DNA of 64,000 nt, taken from Lunatibacter salilacus (GTDB taxonomy: Bacteria > Bacteroidota > Bacteroidia > Cytophagales > Cyclobacteriaceae). Made by a program: the position numbers and the translations under genes. The stretch is from NCBI RefSeq assembly GCF_009797935.1, contig NZ_VOLC01000025.1:26442-90441 (forward strand). The letters run 5' to 3'. The notes under the pieces were generated by a model that worked only from the letters and a program-made list of their open reading frames with translations, was not told the DNA's origin and did not search any database. Shown here one piece after another: positions 9,336 through 19,171 of this stretch (positions are counted from its first letter, which is position 1; every line of letters starts with the position of its first letter).

Positions 9336-12300
9336 ATGAAAGCAATTTACTTGTTAACCATTTTGCTCATTTGCCCATTATTCCTGTCAGCTCAAGATGG
9401 AATAATAAGAGGTACAGTGACTGATAGTGCGGATGGCACCACCTTGCCAGGAGTTAATGTCGTCTTAAATAGTAACGGAGCAAGAGTCGGTGGAACGATA
9501 ACCGACATTAATGGAGCTTATTCTATAAACGTCCCAGCCAATGCAACACAATTGGTTTTTATTTTCCTAGGTATGGAGACTGTAACGGAAATCATTGATG
9601 GAAGAAACATCATCGATGTAGCTATGATAACTGACCAAAAAGAATTGGAGGAATTTATCGTAGTAGGTTATGGATTTGCGGAAAAGGCAACCTTAACTGG
9701 CTCTGTAAGTGCTATTGACAACCGAGAAATTCAAACCACCACGCATTCAAGCTTGGCCCAAAAGCTTCAAGGTAAAGTGGCAGGGCTTAACATCCGTCAA
9801 AATTCTGGACAACCTGGATCGTTTGACAATTCAATAAACATACGCGGTTTTGGTACCCCTATGTTTGTAATTGACGGCATCATAAGAAATGATCCAGGCG
9901 CCTTCCAACGTATAAATCCCGAGGACATTGAGAGCATCTCCGTTTTGAAAGACGCGTCGGCAGCTGTATATGGAATTGGTGCAGCAAATGGAGTAATAAT
10001 CGTCACTACCAAACAGGGAAATCGGGGGAAAACTTCATTTACCTATAATGCCGTCTCAGGTATTACCCGACCTACTGGTATCCCAATTATGTCTTCTACT
10101 TCCCAGTTTGCCCAAATGCGCAATGATGCGAATATTTATGGCCCGGGAGCGGGAATTCCCTACTATACTCGAGACGAGCTTCAGAGGTACATGGAAGGCA
10201 CTTTGCCCGGTTATACCAATGTCGATTGGTATGATGCCACTATGAAAGACTATGCCCGCCAAACCCAGCACAACCTATCTGTAAGTGGTGGGGGTGAAAA
10301 AGTGCTATACTATTTAGGATTGGAATATGTGGAAGATGGTGGATTACTTCGAAGCAATGACATGAATTATAGCAGATTCAACCTAAGAAGTAATATAACA
10401 GCCGACCTAACTGATAATCTCCAGGCCAGACTTATGATTTCTGGAAGGTATGATAAACAAACAGAACCTGGGGACAACTTCTTTAATATTTTTAAAACAA
10501 CCCGGGTTACACTTCCTACGGAGAGGCCGTTTGCCAATGATAATCCACTCTATCCGGGATTTGTATCCTCGGGATTTCAAACACCTACTGTAATAGCAGA
10601 CCGTGACTTGTCAGGTTATACTGAAGTAGAAAACAGAGCAGTTCAAACCATGGCTGAGTTGAGGTATACAGTTCCCTATGTAAAAAACCTAGTCATTACC
10701 GGAACCGGGGCATTTGATACGGGTAACATCATGTTTAAAAACTTGTACAAAGGATTTACCACATATACTTATACTCCAGCTACAGATACATACAACCCGC
10801 TGATTCAGAGGGCCGATCAGAATATCAGTGCCCGAACAGATGTGGGCAATACCTACACCCTTCGTTTATCTGCCGATTATAAAACAAAAATTGGCCAAAA
10901 CCATGATATCTCAGGTACGCTCGTTGCGGAGCAAATCAAAGGCTGGAGTAGGTGGCAATCTGCTAGAAGGTATTATGGCGACTTCTACACGAGTGATCAA
11001 ATACGTTTCGCTGGGCAAACCAACCTGCAGAATGATGGGCAGGACGATGTGAATTCCAGGATTAGCTATATAGGTAGGGTAAATTATGCATTCTCTCAAA
11101 AATATCTAATTGAAGCTGCTTTTAACTACAACGGTTCTTTCAGGTACCACCCGGAAAGAAGATTTGGATTTTTTCCTGTTGTATCAGCGGGCTGGAGAAT
11201 CTCCGAGGAAAACTTCATTTTAAATAATGCCCCAGCAATAAACGAACTTAAGATTCGCGGCTCCTACGGAGTAATTGGTTCTGATGAGGGAGCACCATTT
11301 CAATACCTTCCGGGATTTACTTTTGGTGGTGTTAGTACTTGGGAATTTTCCAATAACAACCTAACAAATGGACTAGCTTCGCCGGAAATAACCAACAGGC
11401 TATTAACTTGGTCTACTAACCACTTATCGGATATCGGATTTGATCTTACAATGTGGAACGGGAAGTTAGAGATCATCGCGGATGTGTATAATAGGGAACG
11501 AAGAGGGCAGCTGGCAAGACGTACTATATCCCTCCCCAATACCTTTGGTGGTACTCTTCCAGAAGAAAATCTGAACAGTAGCCGTCAGGTTGGCTTTGAA
11601 TTTTCCTTGGGACACACCAATTCTATTAATGATTTCCAATACACTGTAAGAGGTAATTTCAATTTTAGCCGCTACATGACATTATACCAAGAAAGGGCTC
11701 CATTTCAAAGCCAACGCGACAGGTGGCTTCACGGAGAGGAAAATCGATGGGGCAACAGACAAATCGGTTATATAGTAACAGGACAATTCCAAAGCCAAGA
11801 AGAAGTATGGAATGGCCCGGTATACGGGGGCGCATTGGGAGGTATGAGGGAACTTCCCGGGGATTTCATGTATGAAGATGTAAACAACGACGGAATCATT
11901 AATGAAGAGGATGCAAGAACACCACTAAATTACGGTGCAACACCGTTAGTCAACTTTGGTGCAACTTTTGGCGCACAATGGAAAGGTTTTGATCTGAACC
12001 TACATTTTCAAGGTGCTGGCGGATATACCATGCGATTCAGTGAAGTGTATGGAGAAATGTTTGCGTTCAGGGGTAATCTGCCAGCATACTTTTTCGATAG
12101 GTGGCACCAAGAGGATCCCTATAATTTGGATAGTGAGTGGATCGCTGGTGAATGGCCCGCCACCCGCTTTAATGGAGACGTTGGAATGCTATACGCGGAA
12201 AGTTCTGTATGGCGAAGGAATTCTTCTTTTGTAAGATTAAAAAGTATGGAGTTTGGATACACGTTTAATTCTGACATGTTGTCTCGGCTTGGGATGGAGC

Positions 12301-12458
12301 GACTAAGAGTCTATATGAATGGCTTTAACCTGGTGACTTTCGCAAAGGATCCATTTATGAAGCAGTTTGACCCCGAAAGAGTGGAGGGCGCGTTTAATGC
12401 AGGCTATACCTATCCCTTAAGCAAGAATTATAATTTAGGCCTGAGTGTAAATTTTTAA
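9336..12458 (+). CDS. SusC/RagA-family TonB-dependent receptor
   Basis: 1040 residues, full length for the family. Signal peptide MKAIYLLTILLICPLFLSAQ, carboxypeptidase-regulatory-like domain at about 24-105, linker EEFIVVGYGFAEKATLTGSV, and plug domain with INIRGFGTPMFVIDGI, ESISVLKDASAAVYG and ANGVIIVTT. The 22-strand barrel runs to a C-terminal aromatic residue (LGLSVNF). EDVNNDGIINEEDA near residue 850 is the acidic, calcium-binding-like loop common in SusC. It imports the oligosaccharide released by the locus enzymes, with the SusD gene 30 bases downstream as lid. First gene of a SusC-SusD-DUF3823 operon. Confidence 0.96.
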   Translation: MKAIYLLTILLICPLFLSAQDGIIRGTVTDSADGTTLPGVNVVLNSNGARVGGTITDINGAYSINVPANATQLVFIFLGMETVTEIIDGRNIIDVAMITDQKELEEFIVVGYGFAEKATLTGSVSAIDNREIQTTTHSSLAQKLQGKVAGLNIRQNSGQPGSFDNSINIRGFGTPMFVIDGIIRNDPGAFQRINPEDIESISVLKDASAAVYGIGAANGVIIVTTKQGNRGKTSFTYNAVSGITRPTGIPIMSSTSQFAQMRNDANIYGPGAGIPYYTRDELQRYMEGTLPGYTNVDWYDATMKDYARQTQHNLSVSGGGEKVLYYLGLEYVEDGGLLRSNDMNYSRFNLRSNITADLTDNLQARLMISGRYDKQTEPGDNFFNIFKTTRVTLPTERPFANDNPLYPGFVSSGFQTPTVIADRDLSGYTEVENRAVQTMAELRYTVPYVKNLVITGTGAFDTGNIMFKNLYKGFTTYTYTPATDTYNPLIQRADQNISARTDVGNTYTLRLSADYKTKIGQNHDISGTLVAEQIKGWSRWQSARRYYGDFYTSDQIRFAGQTNLQNDGQDDVNSRISYIGRVNYAFSQKYLIEAAFNYNGSFRYHPERRFGFFPVVSAGWRISEENFILNNAPAINELKIRGSYGVIGSDEGAPFQYLPGFTFGGVSTWEFSNNNLTNGLASPEITNRLLTWSTNHLSDIGFDLTMWNGKLEIIADVYNRERRGQLARRTISLPNTFGGTLPEENLNSSRQVGFEFSLGHTNSINDFQYTVRGNFNFSRYMTLYQERAPFQSQRDRWLHGEENRWGNRQIGYIVTGQFQSQEEVWNGPVYGGALGGMRELPGDFMYEDVNNDGIINEEDARTPLNYGATPLVNFGATFGAQWKGFDLNLHFQGAGGYTMRFSEVYGEMFAFRGNLPAYFFDRWHQEDPYNLDSEWIAGEWPATRFNGDVGMLYAESSVWRRNSSFVRLKSMEFGYTFNSDMLSRLGMERLRVYMNGFNLVTFAKDPFMKQFDPERVEGAFNAGYTYPLSKNYNLGLSVNF

Positions 12459-12487
12459 CGAATAGCAATAACAAAATTCGAAAAAAA

Positions 12488-14401
12488 ATGAAGATACAAA
12501 TATATTTATCAACTGCAATTCTAGCTGCTTTTACCATAATTGCATCCAGCTGTTCGGATGTACTTGACTTGCAGCCACAGGATAAGCTTCCCGTAGAGGC
12601 GGTCTTTTCTTCACCGGCTGGTGTCAAGCTTTATATGGCAAACTTATATTATCAGCTGCCTACAGAAGATTTTCTCTTCTTCAACGCCGGATTCAACCAA
12701 AACCAAGGAGGCCCAAACAATGGTGGACAAACAAGAGCCCAGTCTACTGACGAAGCAGTTCATTCTGAAGCCGGAGGTCTCAACAATGGACCAAATGGCG
12801 ATGGGCAAAATATGAACAACTATTGGATTTCAGGTTATTCGCTAGTAAGAGATGTAAACCTACTCATAGATGCAATTCCAACTTTAAATATCCCCACGGA
12901 AGAGAGGGACAGGTTAAGCGGAGAAGCCTCATTTGTTAGGGCATTTGCCTATTTTGGTATTGCGATCCGCTATGGTGGTTTACCATTAATTAAAGAAAGT
13001 CAGGAATATCTCGGAGACGCTGAATCGTTGAAAGTTCAAAGGAGTTCAGAAAAGGAAACATACGATTATATTTTATCAGAGCTCGATGTGGCAATCACTA
13101 AACTCCCGGAATCATGGAATGGCGAACGAAGAGCAACAAAATGGGTTGCCTTAGCCCTCAAATCCCGCGTGGCTTTACACGCAGCTTCATTAGCGAAATT
13201 CTGGAATAAAGCCCCACTCACCGGAGATGCTGTGGATCTTGGCTATGTTGGTATGTCAGCAAACGATGCAAACGGATATTACAACCAGTGCATTGAGGCA
13301 TCTGCTGAAATCATGAATTCCGGAGTTTTCTCACTTTATCAGCCTACGCCTGCGACTCCCGCCGAAGCGGCAGAAAATTACAGGAGGATGTTTCAAGATC
13401 CCAATGTGGCGTTAAACGAAGCAATTTTCATTAAAGGTCATACAATCCCTGGAGACAGAAGAGGTCATAATTATGATATTTGGTTTACCCCAGCCCAGCT
13501 TGCCAATGGTTGGCCACATCCTGGTCGTATGAACCCAACTCTCGATCTGGTTGATATGTATGAAGACTACACTGTACCTGGACAATCCGCTCCTATTGTG
13601 ACTACAACCGACGGAGACATTGACAACTATAACGGATTTGATGCAAATAAAACCTATCTAAGATTTGACAATCCCTCGGACCCGTTTTTAAACAAAGATG
13701 CACGCCTACATGCCACCGTAGTACTACCGGGCAGCAGTATGAAGGGTACGGAGATAGTAATCCAAGCAGGTTACATTTTGCCGGATGGCTCACCGAGAAT
13801 CCGTACTGGCGGATCCGTTGAGATAAACGGTAAAACCTATTATAATTACGGTGGACCTACACCGAATGATTATTCAGGGTTTGACGGATTTGGAGGTAAC
13901 AATACAAAAACTGGCTTTTCTTTTAGGAAATTTTTGAGAGAAAGTCCGGTTGCACCCGGATGGAATCAAAGCACTTCAGATTGGATTGAGTTCAGGTACG
14001 CCGAAATCCTGTTAAATTATGCGGAGGCGGTAACAGAAAGCGGGCTTGGAGACGAAACAGAGGCAGCGCAGGCGATAAATGATATTCGTCGACGGGCGGG
14101 TCACACAGTTGCAATTCCCTTAACTATTTCCAATGTGATGCGAGAAAGGACCGTTGAATTGGCGTTTGAAAATAAGAGATGGTGGGACCTGATTCGAAGG
14201 AGGGAACGACATGAAGTCTTCGAAGCGCAAATATCCCATGCTCTCCTTCCTATATTAGATTTGAGGATCAATCCGGTCCAGTACATTTTTGTTCGGGCAA
14301 ATGTGCACAATATGAATCCGAGAACTTTTTTGATAAGGGACTACTACCTTTCTATTCCAGGTGTGGGAGCTAGTGGTGTGATCCAGAACCCAACAGGTTA
14401 A
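12488..14401 (+). CDS. SusD/RagB-family surface glycan-binding lipoprotein
   Basis: 637 residues. Lipoprotein signal MKIQIYLSTAILAAFTIIAS with Cys22 as the lipidation site (SSCSD). The family's helical TPR-like layout is visible: YSLVRDVNLLIDAIP, SGEASFVRAFAYFGIA, KWVALALKSRVALHAASLA, WIEFRYAEILLNYAEAV and the C-terminal VMRERTVELAFENKRWWDL. It caps the SusC barrel and captures the glycan at the cell surface. Follows SusC by 30 bases and precedes the DUF3823 lipoprotein by 53, so the three are one transcript. Confidence 0.95.
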   Translation: MKIQIYLSTAILAAFTIIASSCSDVLDLQPQDKLPVEAVFSSPAGVKLYMANLYYQLPTEDFLFFNAGFNQNQGGPNNGGQTRAQSTDEAVHSEAGGLNNGPNGDGQNMNNYWISGYSLVRDVNLLIDAIPTLNIPTEERDRLSGEASFVRAFAYFGIAIRYGGLPLIKESQEYLGDAESLKVQRSSEKETYDYILSELDVAITKLPESWNGERRATKWVALALKSRVALHAASLAKFWNKAPLTGDAVDLGYVGMSANDANGYYNQCIEASAEIMNSGVFSLYQPTPATPAEAAENYRRMFQDPNVALNEAIFIKGHTIPGDRRGHNYDIWFTPAQLANGWPHPGRMNPTLDLVDMYEDYTVPGQSAPIVTTTDGDIDNYNGFDANKTYLRFDNPSDPFLNKDARLHATVVLPGSSMKGTEIVIQAGYILPDGSPRIRTGGSVEINGKTYYNYGGPTPNDYSGFDGFGGNNTKTGFSFRKFLRESPVAPGWNQSTSDWIEFRYAEILLNYAEAVTESGLGDETEAAQAINDIRRRAGHTVAIPLTISNVMRERTVELAFENKRWWDLIRRRERHEVFEAQISHALLPILDLRINPVQYIFVRANVHNMNPRTFLIRDYYLSIPGVGASGVIQNPTG

Positions 14402-14453
14402 TCCACTTAATATCAATTTGAAAAATCATTAAAATATTGGAAAAGAAACAACT

Positions 14454-15155
14454 ATGAAAAGGGTAAGACATATATTTTATTTTCTGGCATTGGCTCTAAA
14501 TTACTCATGTGTAATTGATAATTATGACCAGCCAAATGCGGAATTATACGGTACTTTTATCGATGAGGGTACCAATCAGCCGCTTGCACAGGATATCATA
14601 AACGGAACTGTCATCGAAATCATTGAGCACGGTTGGGTTGAAAACCAGACCAATGTGACACAAACATTGGTAAGTACGGGTGATGGCACATATAGAAACA
14701 GTCAAATATTCTCGGGACAGTATCTGGTACGCGCAGTACGTGGCAACTTCCATGACATTGCGCCTATCGATACTATGGAAATTAAGGGAAGAACAAAGCT
14801 TGATTTTCTTGTTACTCCATATCTAAGAATAATTGAGCCATCAATAGAGCGGAACGGGAATTTGGTCACGGCTACATTCAAAATTGAACAAACCTCCACC
14901 CAAGATGTGGCAAGGATAGGTTTATATGTACACCCAAACCCAAATGTGGGCAATCCCATGACTTTAACGTCAAGAGTGGAGAGCACTTTAAATCGAACAA
15001 CAGATACTCAGGAGACTTTTACGCTAACGATAGACCTCTCCAACAATACAAACACCTTATTACCTGGACGACCATACTATTTCCGAATCGGGGCATTAAG
15101 CAGTGCAGGGTCGGCGAAATTCAACTACGGCCCGGCAGTTAGAATTACTATTTAA
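14454..15155 (+). CDS. DUF3823-type lipoprotein of the polysaccharide locus
   Basis: 233 residues. Signal peptide with Cys19 (LALNYSCVID). The first domain (DNYDQPNAELYGTFIDE followed by the repeat-like GTVIEIIEHGW) matches DUF3823, whose members follow SusD genes and have a transthyretin-like fold. A second beta-sandwich segment (EPSIERNGNLVTATFKIEQ) follows. The role is thought to be surface glycan binding; this is family context, not shown by motif. A strong terminator lies 10 bases after its stop. Confidence 0.85.
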   Translation: MKRVRHIFYFLALALNYSCVIDNYDQPNAELYGTFIDEGTNQPLAQDIINGTVIEIIEHGWVENQTNVTQTLVSTGDGTYRNSQIFSGQYLVRAVRGNFHDIAPIDTMEIKGRTKLDFLVTPYLRIIEPSIERNGNLVTATFKIEQTSTQDVARIGLYVHPNPNVGNPMTLTSRVESTLNRTTDTQETFTLTIDLSNNTNTLLPGRPYYFRIGALSSAGSAKFNYGPAVRITI

Positions 15156-15164
15156 TTTTGCAGT

Positions 15165-15207
15165 AAACCATCCCCATCTAAAACCTTGGGGATGGTTTGT
15201 TTTTATT
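15165..15207 (+). terminator. Rho-independent terminator after the SusC-SusD-DUF3823 operon
   Basis: AAACCATCCCCA (15165-15176) pairs perfectly with TGGGGATGGTTT (15187-15198) around a 10-base loop and is followed by GTTTTTATT. It lies between the DUF3823 lipoprotein and the GH71/99-like gene, so the hydrolase is either read through or has its own promoter. Confidence 0.85.
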
Positions 15208-15218
15208 CTATATCCAAA

Positions 15219-16550
15219 ATGAAAATGAAAGAAATATCTATTCTTGCTTTAGTTTGTTTGATAGTAAATGGCTGTGTAAAAAATGAAGCAAACCCTATAG
15301 TAAAAGATCCCGATTTTCCTGGAGAAAACGTTCCCGAAATGGTGTATGACGAAACGGGTTTAATGTACACCTCTCTTGACAGCCTTGTAATGGCTGGTTA
15401 TCAAGGCTGGTTTGCTACCGAAGGCGACGGATCTGACAGGGGATGGTATCATTACGAGCGTGCCGGTAGATTTGAACCTGGTTATTCGACAATTGATTTT
15501 TGGCCAGAAGTGAATGAATACAGCCAAAAATACATGACTGCGTTTCAATATGGGGATGGAAGTCCGGCTTATGTCTATAGTCCTTACGACGAGGAAAGTG
15601 TCGACCTCCATTTTAAATGGATGAAGGATTATGGCATTGACGGTGTTCAAATGCAAAGATTCGTAGTGGAGATTAAAGAGGAAAATGTTAAAGGCCGACG
15701 GCATTTTAATCAGGTACTTTCCAACGCTCTGAAGGCGGCTAAAAAATATGGGAGAGCTATCAGCGTAATGTATGATCTCAGTGGTTGTCGATCAGAGGAT
15801 GTAGCGTACCTGAAACAAGATTGGGAGGAGTTGCAAGCAATGTTCAAATTGTTTGACAATAATGAAAATCCCACTTATGTCCGACATAATGGCAAGCCGC
15901 TAGTTACCATCTGGGGAGTAGGATTCAATGACGACAGAAATTACACAACTTCTGATGTGGATCACTTAGTCGGTCAGCTTAAAGGTCCTGAAAACAAAGT
16001 ATCGGTCATGCTTGGGGTGCCCTATTATTGGAGGACGTTGGATAGAGATACCGAATCCTCCTCCGCATTACATACCCTAATCAAAAAAGTGGATGTCATC
16101 ATGCCTTGGGCAGTAGGCAGGTACAACGGTGAAAGTTATGCGAACACATCAGGAGGCGTTCTTTCCGAGGATATTAGATGGTGTGAATCCAACGGTATTC
16201 ATTACATACCACTGGCTTTTCCCGGATTTACCTGGGGCAATTTGCGACAAGACGCAGCATTATACGATCAAATTCCCCGAAATGAAGGTGATTTTCTATG
16301 GAAACAAGTGGCGGGAGCTAAAATTGCGGGGGCTAAATCCTTATATGTTGCCATGTTTGACGAAATTGATGAAGGTACAGCCATCTTTAAATGTCTTAGA
16401 AAGTCTGAGGTTCCACTCAATGGAAGTGGTAAATTTATGGGTATAGAGGATGGCTTGGATTCTGATTATTACCTTTGGCTTACCGGCCAGGCTACTCAGT
16501 GGTTTCGAGGTAATGGAGGTTTCAGTGCCCAAAAACCAGTCAGACCTTAG
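15219..16550 (+). CDS. GH71/GH99-like glycoside hydrolase, lipoprotein
   Basis: About 443 residues from the ATG at 15219. An upstream in-frame ATG at 15186 would lie inside the terminator stem, so 15219 (MKMKEISILALVCLIVNGC) is preferred and gives a clean lipoprotein signal. The domain opens MAGYQGWFATEGDGSDRGW, then has STIDFWPEVNEY, WMKDYGIDGVQMQRF and KPLVTIWGVGF, and ends with the acidic motif MFDEIDEGTAIFK. This is the layout of bacterial GH71/99-like proteins, which include endo-acting alpha-mannosidases. The DEIDEG region sits where the family's catalytic acidic pair is expected. Placed after SusC/SusD, it probably cleaves the glycan at the cell surface; a mannan-type substrate is inference. 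Confidence 0.82.
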   Translation: MKMKEISILALVCLIVNGCVKNEANPIVKDPDFPGENVPEMVYDETGLMYTSLDSLVMAGYQGWFATEGDGSDRGWYHYERAGRFEPGYSTIDFWPEVNEYSQKYMTAFQYGDGSPAYVYSPYDEESVDLHFKWMKDYGIDGVQMQRFVVEIKEENVKGRRHFNQVLSNALKAAKKYGRAISVMYDLSGCRSEDVAYLKQDWEELQAMFKLFDNNENPTYVRHNGKPLVTIWGVGFNDDRNYTTSDVDHLVGQLKGPENKVSVMLGVPYYWRTLDRDTESSSALHTLIKKVDVIMPWAVGRYNGESYANTSGGVLSEDIRWCESNGIHYIPLAFPGFTWGNLRQDAALYDQIPRNEGDFLWKQVAGAKIAGAKSLYVAMFDEIDEGTAIFKCLRKSEVPLNGSGKFMGIEDGLDSDYYLWLTGQATQWFRGNGGFSAQKPVRP

Positions 16551-16647
16551 TTCTATTTTTCAAAGCTTATCTTTATAATTTAAAAAATAAAGAAGGTTCC
16601 AACCCACACCCGGGATAGTTATAGCCGCTATTGCAATATTCAATTAA

Positions 16648-16690
16648 GACCGTTTCCAAAATTCAACATATAGGAAACGGTCTTTTTCAT
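16648..16690 (+). terminator. Rho-independent terminator after the GH71/99-like gene
   Basis: GACCGTTTCC and GGAAACGGTC form a perfect 10-bp stem around a 15-base loop, followed by TTTTTC. It sits in the 344-base gap between convergent genes (16551-16894). Nothing else recognisable was seen in that gap. Confidence 0.85.
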
Positions 16691-16894
16691 TTTGACAGAG
16701 CAGTCGCGAATTCACAACGCCGGAGTATTGTCCCGAAACTTCATAAGGTAAGATTTGGTACATTTTCCTAAGACAAAAGTGAGACTGCTTTTCTGAACCA
16801 AAACATCAGATAATTCAACCTTTGACGATTCACTTTGAGGTAACCAACCGAATGTCACGGAAGATACGCACAATCATTGGCTATTTTAATTGAT

Positions 16895-19066
16895 TTATTT
16901 TAAAGAAAAGGCAATATAACTGCCTCCCATTTTCTGTTCTCTTCCACCACCTGCCGCTACTACTATATATTGTTTGCCGTCTACTTCATAGGTAATGGGA
17001 GTGGCGAAACCTCCTGCGGGAAGTTGGAACTCCCATAGTGTAATGCCTGTATTTTTATCAAATGCCCTTATCTTCTCGTCCTTCGTGCCTGCTATGATCA
17101 CTAAACCGCCGGCAGTAACCAGCGGACCACCATAAGAGGTCGTTCCGGTAATAGGGATTCCTTTTTTGGCAAGTTCAGGATATTCTCCGAATGGGACTCT
17201 CCAGAGGTATTCACCGGTATTAAGGTCAATGGCATTTAGTGTACCCCAGGGTGGCTTTATTCCTGGATATCCATTTTGATCAGTGAATCTCCTCCATGGG
17301 TTACTGACATAGGCAGGGATATATGGAAATGCGTTGTTGGTTTCGAGTTCGTTTCCTTTTTGTTCGAGCTGATCAGTTTGGACCATTATTGTGTCAGCTC
17401 CACTATTGGAAATGAACCCAGAGATACTATTCCGGTCCTCTTGAGATAAGTGCTGAAAAGATGGCATTCTGCTTCCACCGTTTAGTATAAGATTTTCGAT
17501 ATCAGCTGTTGAACGTCTATTTTCTATATCAATGAGGCTGGGTAATTCTGGTCCATTTCCTTTCATGTCCTTGCCGTGACATGATGCACAGTTGGCTAAA
17601 TACAGTGCCGTACCTTTAGATACTTTTCCAGTCCTTCCGGAATTTTTACTTAGATTGCTCCTTTCTGTCATTACAAGTTCCCAGGGCTCTTCATTTGAAT
17701 TTTGGTAAAGAATTCCATCAGGATCAATGGCATTTCCACCCCATTGGGCACCTCCACTATACCCGAAAAGCAAAGTCCCTTGGGTGCTTGGCGGGGCATA
17801 TTTATTTGTTGTTTTTAATCGAAGAAATTTTTCTTTTACAAATGCGTGGGCTTCGGGTGACAGATCTGTAATATCAGCTTCAGTAAACACTTGCCTTGTA
17901 AATGGTTCTGGTTTGAGTGGATATTTTTGGGTCGGAAAAGGATGTTCACCGGGAAGTCCATTTGTTGGAACCGGGCGTTCTTCGACAGGAAATATTGAAG
18001 TACCATCATCTCTGTCAAGAACATATATTAGTCCATCTTTCGTCGCTTGTACCACAACATCCTTTTCTTTCCCATTATGGCTCACCGTTGTGAGATTGGG
18101 TGGACTGGATATGTCCCGATCCCAAAGATCGTGGTGGATTGTTTGATAATACCATTTAAGTTCCCCAGTGAGTGCGTCCAATGCCACGATGCAGTTGGCA
18201 AATAGGTTTTCTCCTTTCCGATCCGCTCCATAGAAATCAGAGGCTGGCGAACCGGTGCCGAAAAAGACAATACCGCGCTGTTCATCCAAGGTCATTCCAC
18301 TCCAGCTATTTGCAGCTCCGATTTTTTTATAGGCATCCCCTGGCCAAGTGTCATAGCCAAATTCACCTGGGTGTGGGATTGTATGGAAAACCCAACTAAG
18401 CGTTCCGGTTTTTACGTCAAATGCGCGTATATGACCTGGAGCCGCATCTCCCCCCTCTGAGACAGCGGATCCGATTATCAGCGTATTCTTATAGATTACC
18501 CCTGGACTTGTAGCGTTGACAGATAGCCGTCTGACGTCGTGGTCTAGATTGGTCTGCAATCCTTGCTTTAGGTCTGCCCTTCCATTTTCTCCAAATTCAT
18601 CAACTGCTTCCCCAGTAATTGCATTCACCGCATAAAGTCCACTGCCTACAGTATAAAGGACACGTTTATCTTTCCTATATTCCCAATACATTATGCCCCG
18701 ACTTTGGTGAGGACGATCAGTCTTGGAAGGTATAAATTTCCAGACCTCTTCTCCTGTTCCGGCATTCAACGCAAACAAATTTAGCTCAGGAGTAGTCCCG
18801 TAGAGTATCCCGTCAATCATAATTGGTTGGCACTGTATTGCTCCCTCCTTTGTAACAGCAGCATTATACATCCAGGCAATTTCCAAGTCATTCACATTTC
18901 CACCATGAATTTGTGTTAGAGGAGAATACCTGTTTCCCAGATTGTTTCCACCATATCTTGGCCAATTTTCGCCAGTTGTTAACCTCGATCGGTTATCAGT
19001 GCAATAGTATAATATGTAGCAGCAAAAAATCACAAATGACAAAATTAAAAATAGTAGTTTTCTCAT
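16895..19066 (-). CDS. PQQ-dependent quinoprotein dehydrogenase with internal cytochrome c domain
   Basis: 723 residues. The N-terminus (KLLFLILSFVIFCCYILYY) is a membrane anchor or lipoprotein signal. The eight-bladed PQQ propeller shows WPRYGGNNLGNRYSPL at the start and tryptophan-docking repeats such as LFALNAGTGEEVWKF, IRAFDVKTGTLSWVF, IVALDALTGELKWYY and IRAFDKNTGITLWEF. WSGMTLDEQRGIVFFGTG and HHDLWDRDISSPPNL are typical of glucose/alcohol dehydrogenases. A cytochrome c domain with CASCHGKDMKG (about residue 492) is inserted before the last blades rather than appended. Electron flow would go from the sugar or alcohol to PQQ to haem c to the membrane chain. Its start is separated from the ManD-like gene by only 105 bases on the same strand. 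Substrate unknown. Confidence 0.9.
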   Translation of the reverse strand: MRKLLFLILSFVIFCCYILYYCTDNRSRLTTGENWPRYGGNNLGNRYSPLTQIHGGNVNDLEIAWMYNAAVTKEGAIQCQPIMIDGILYGTTPELNLFALNAGTGEEVWKFIPSKTDRPHQSRGIMYWEYRKDKRVLYTVGSGLYAVNAITGEAVDEFGENGRADLKQGLQTNLDHDVRRLSVNATSPGVIYKNTLIIGSAVSEGGDAAPGHIRAFDVKTGTLSWVFHTIPHPGEFGYDTWPGDAYKKIGAANSWSGMTLDEQRGIVFFGTGSPASDFYGADRKGENLFANCIVALDALTGELKWYYQTIHHDLWDRDISSPPNLTTVSHNGKEKDVVVQATKDGLIYVLDRDDGTSIFPVEERPVPTNGLPGEHPFPTQKYPLKPEPFTRQVFTEADITDLSPEAHAFVKEKFLRLKTTNKYAPPSTQGTLLFGYSGGAQWGGNAIDPDGILYQNSNEEPWELVMTERSNLSKNSGRTGKVSKGTALYLANCASCHGKDMKGNGPELPSLIDIENRRSTADIENLILNGGSRMPSFQHLSQEDRNSISGFISNSGADTIMVQTDQLEQKGNELETNNAFPYIPAYVSNPWRRFTDQNGYPGIKPPWGTLNAIDLNTGEYLWRVPFGEYPELAKKGIPITGTTSYGGPLVTAGGLVIIAGTKDEKIRAFDKNTGITLWEFQLPAGGFATPITYEVDGKQYIVVAAGGGREQKMGGSYIAFSLK

Positions 19067-19171
19067 GAAATCGTTTAGTTAGATTGAATCCGGGTTATTG
19101 CAGAACCAATGTGATTGGAGATAGAAACACAGAAAAAAATTTCCGAGGTTCTGCGGCAACAAAAGGATGAA

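Noticed and set aside
15186..15218. Upstream ATG start for the GH71/99-like gene
   Set aside because: It falls within the terminator stem and adds residues ahead of a clean lipoprotein signal that starts at 15219.
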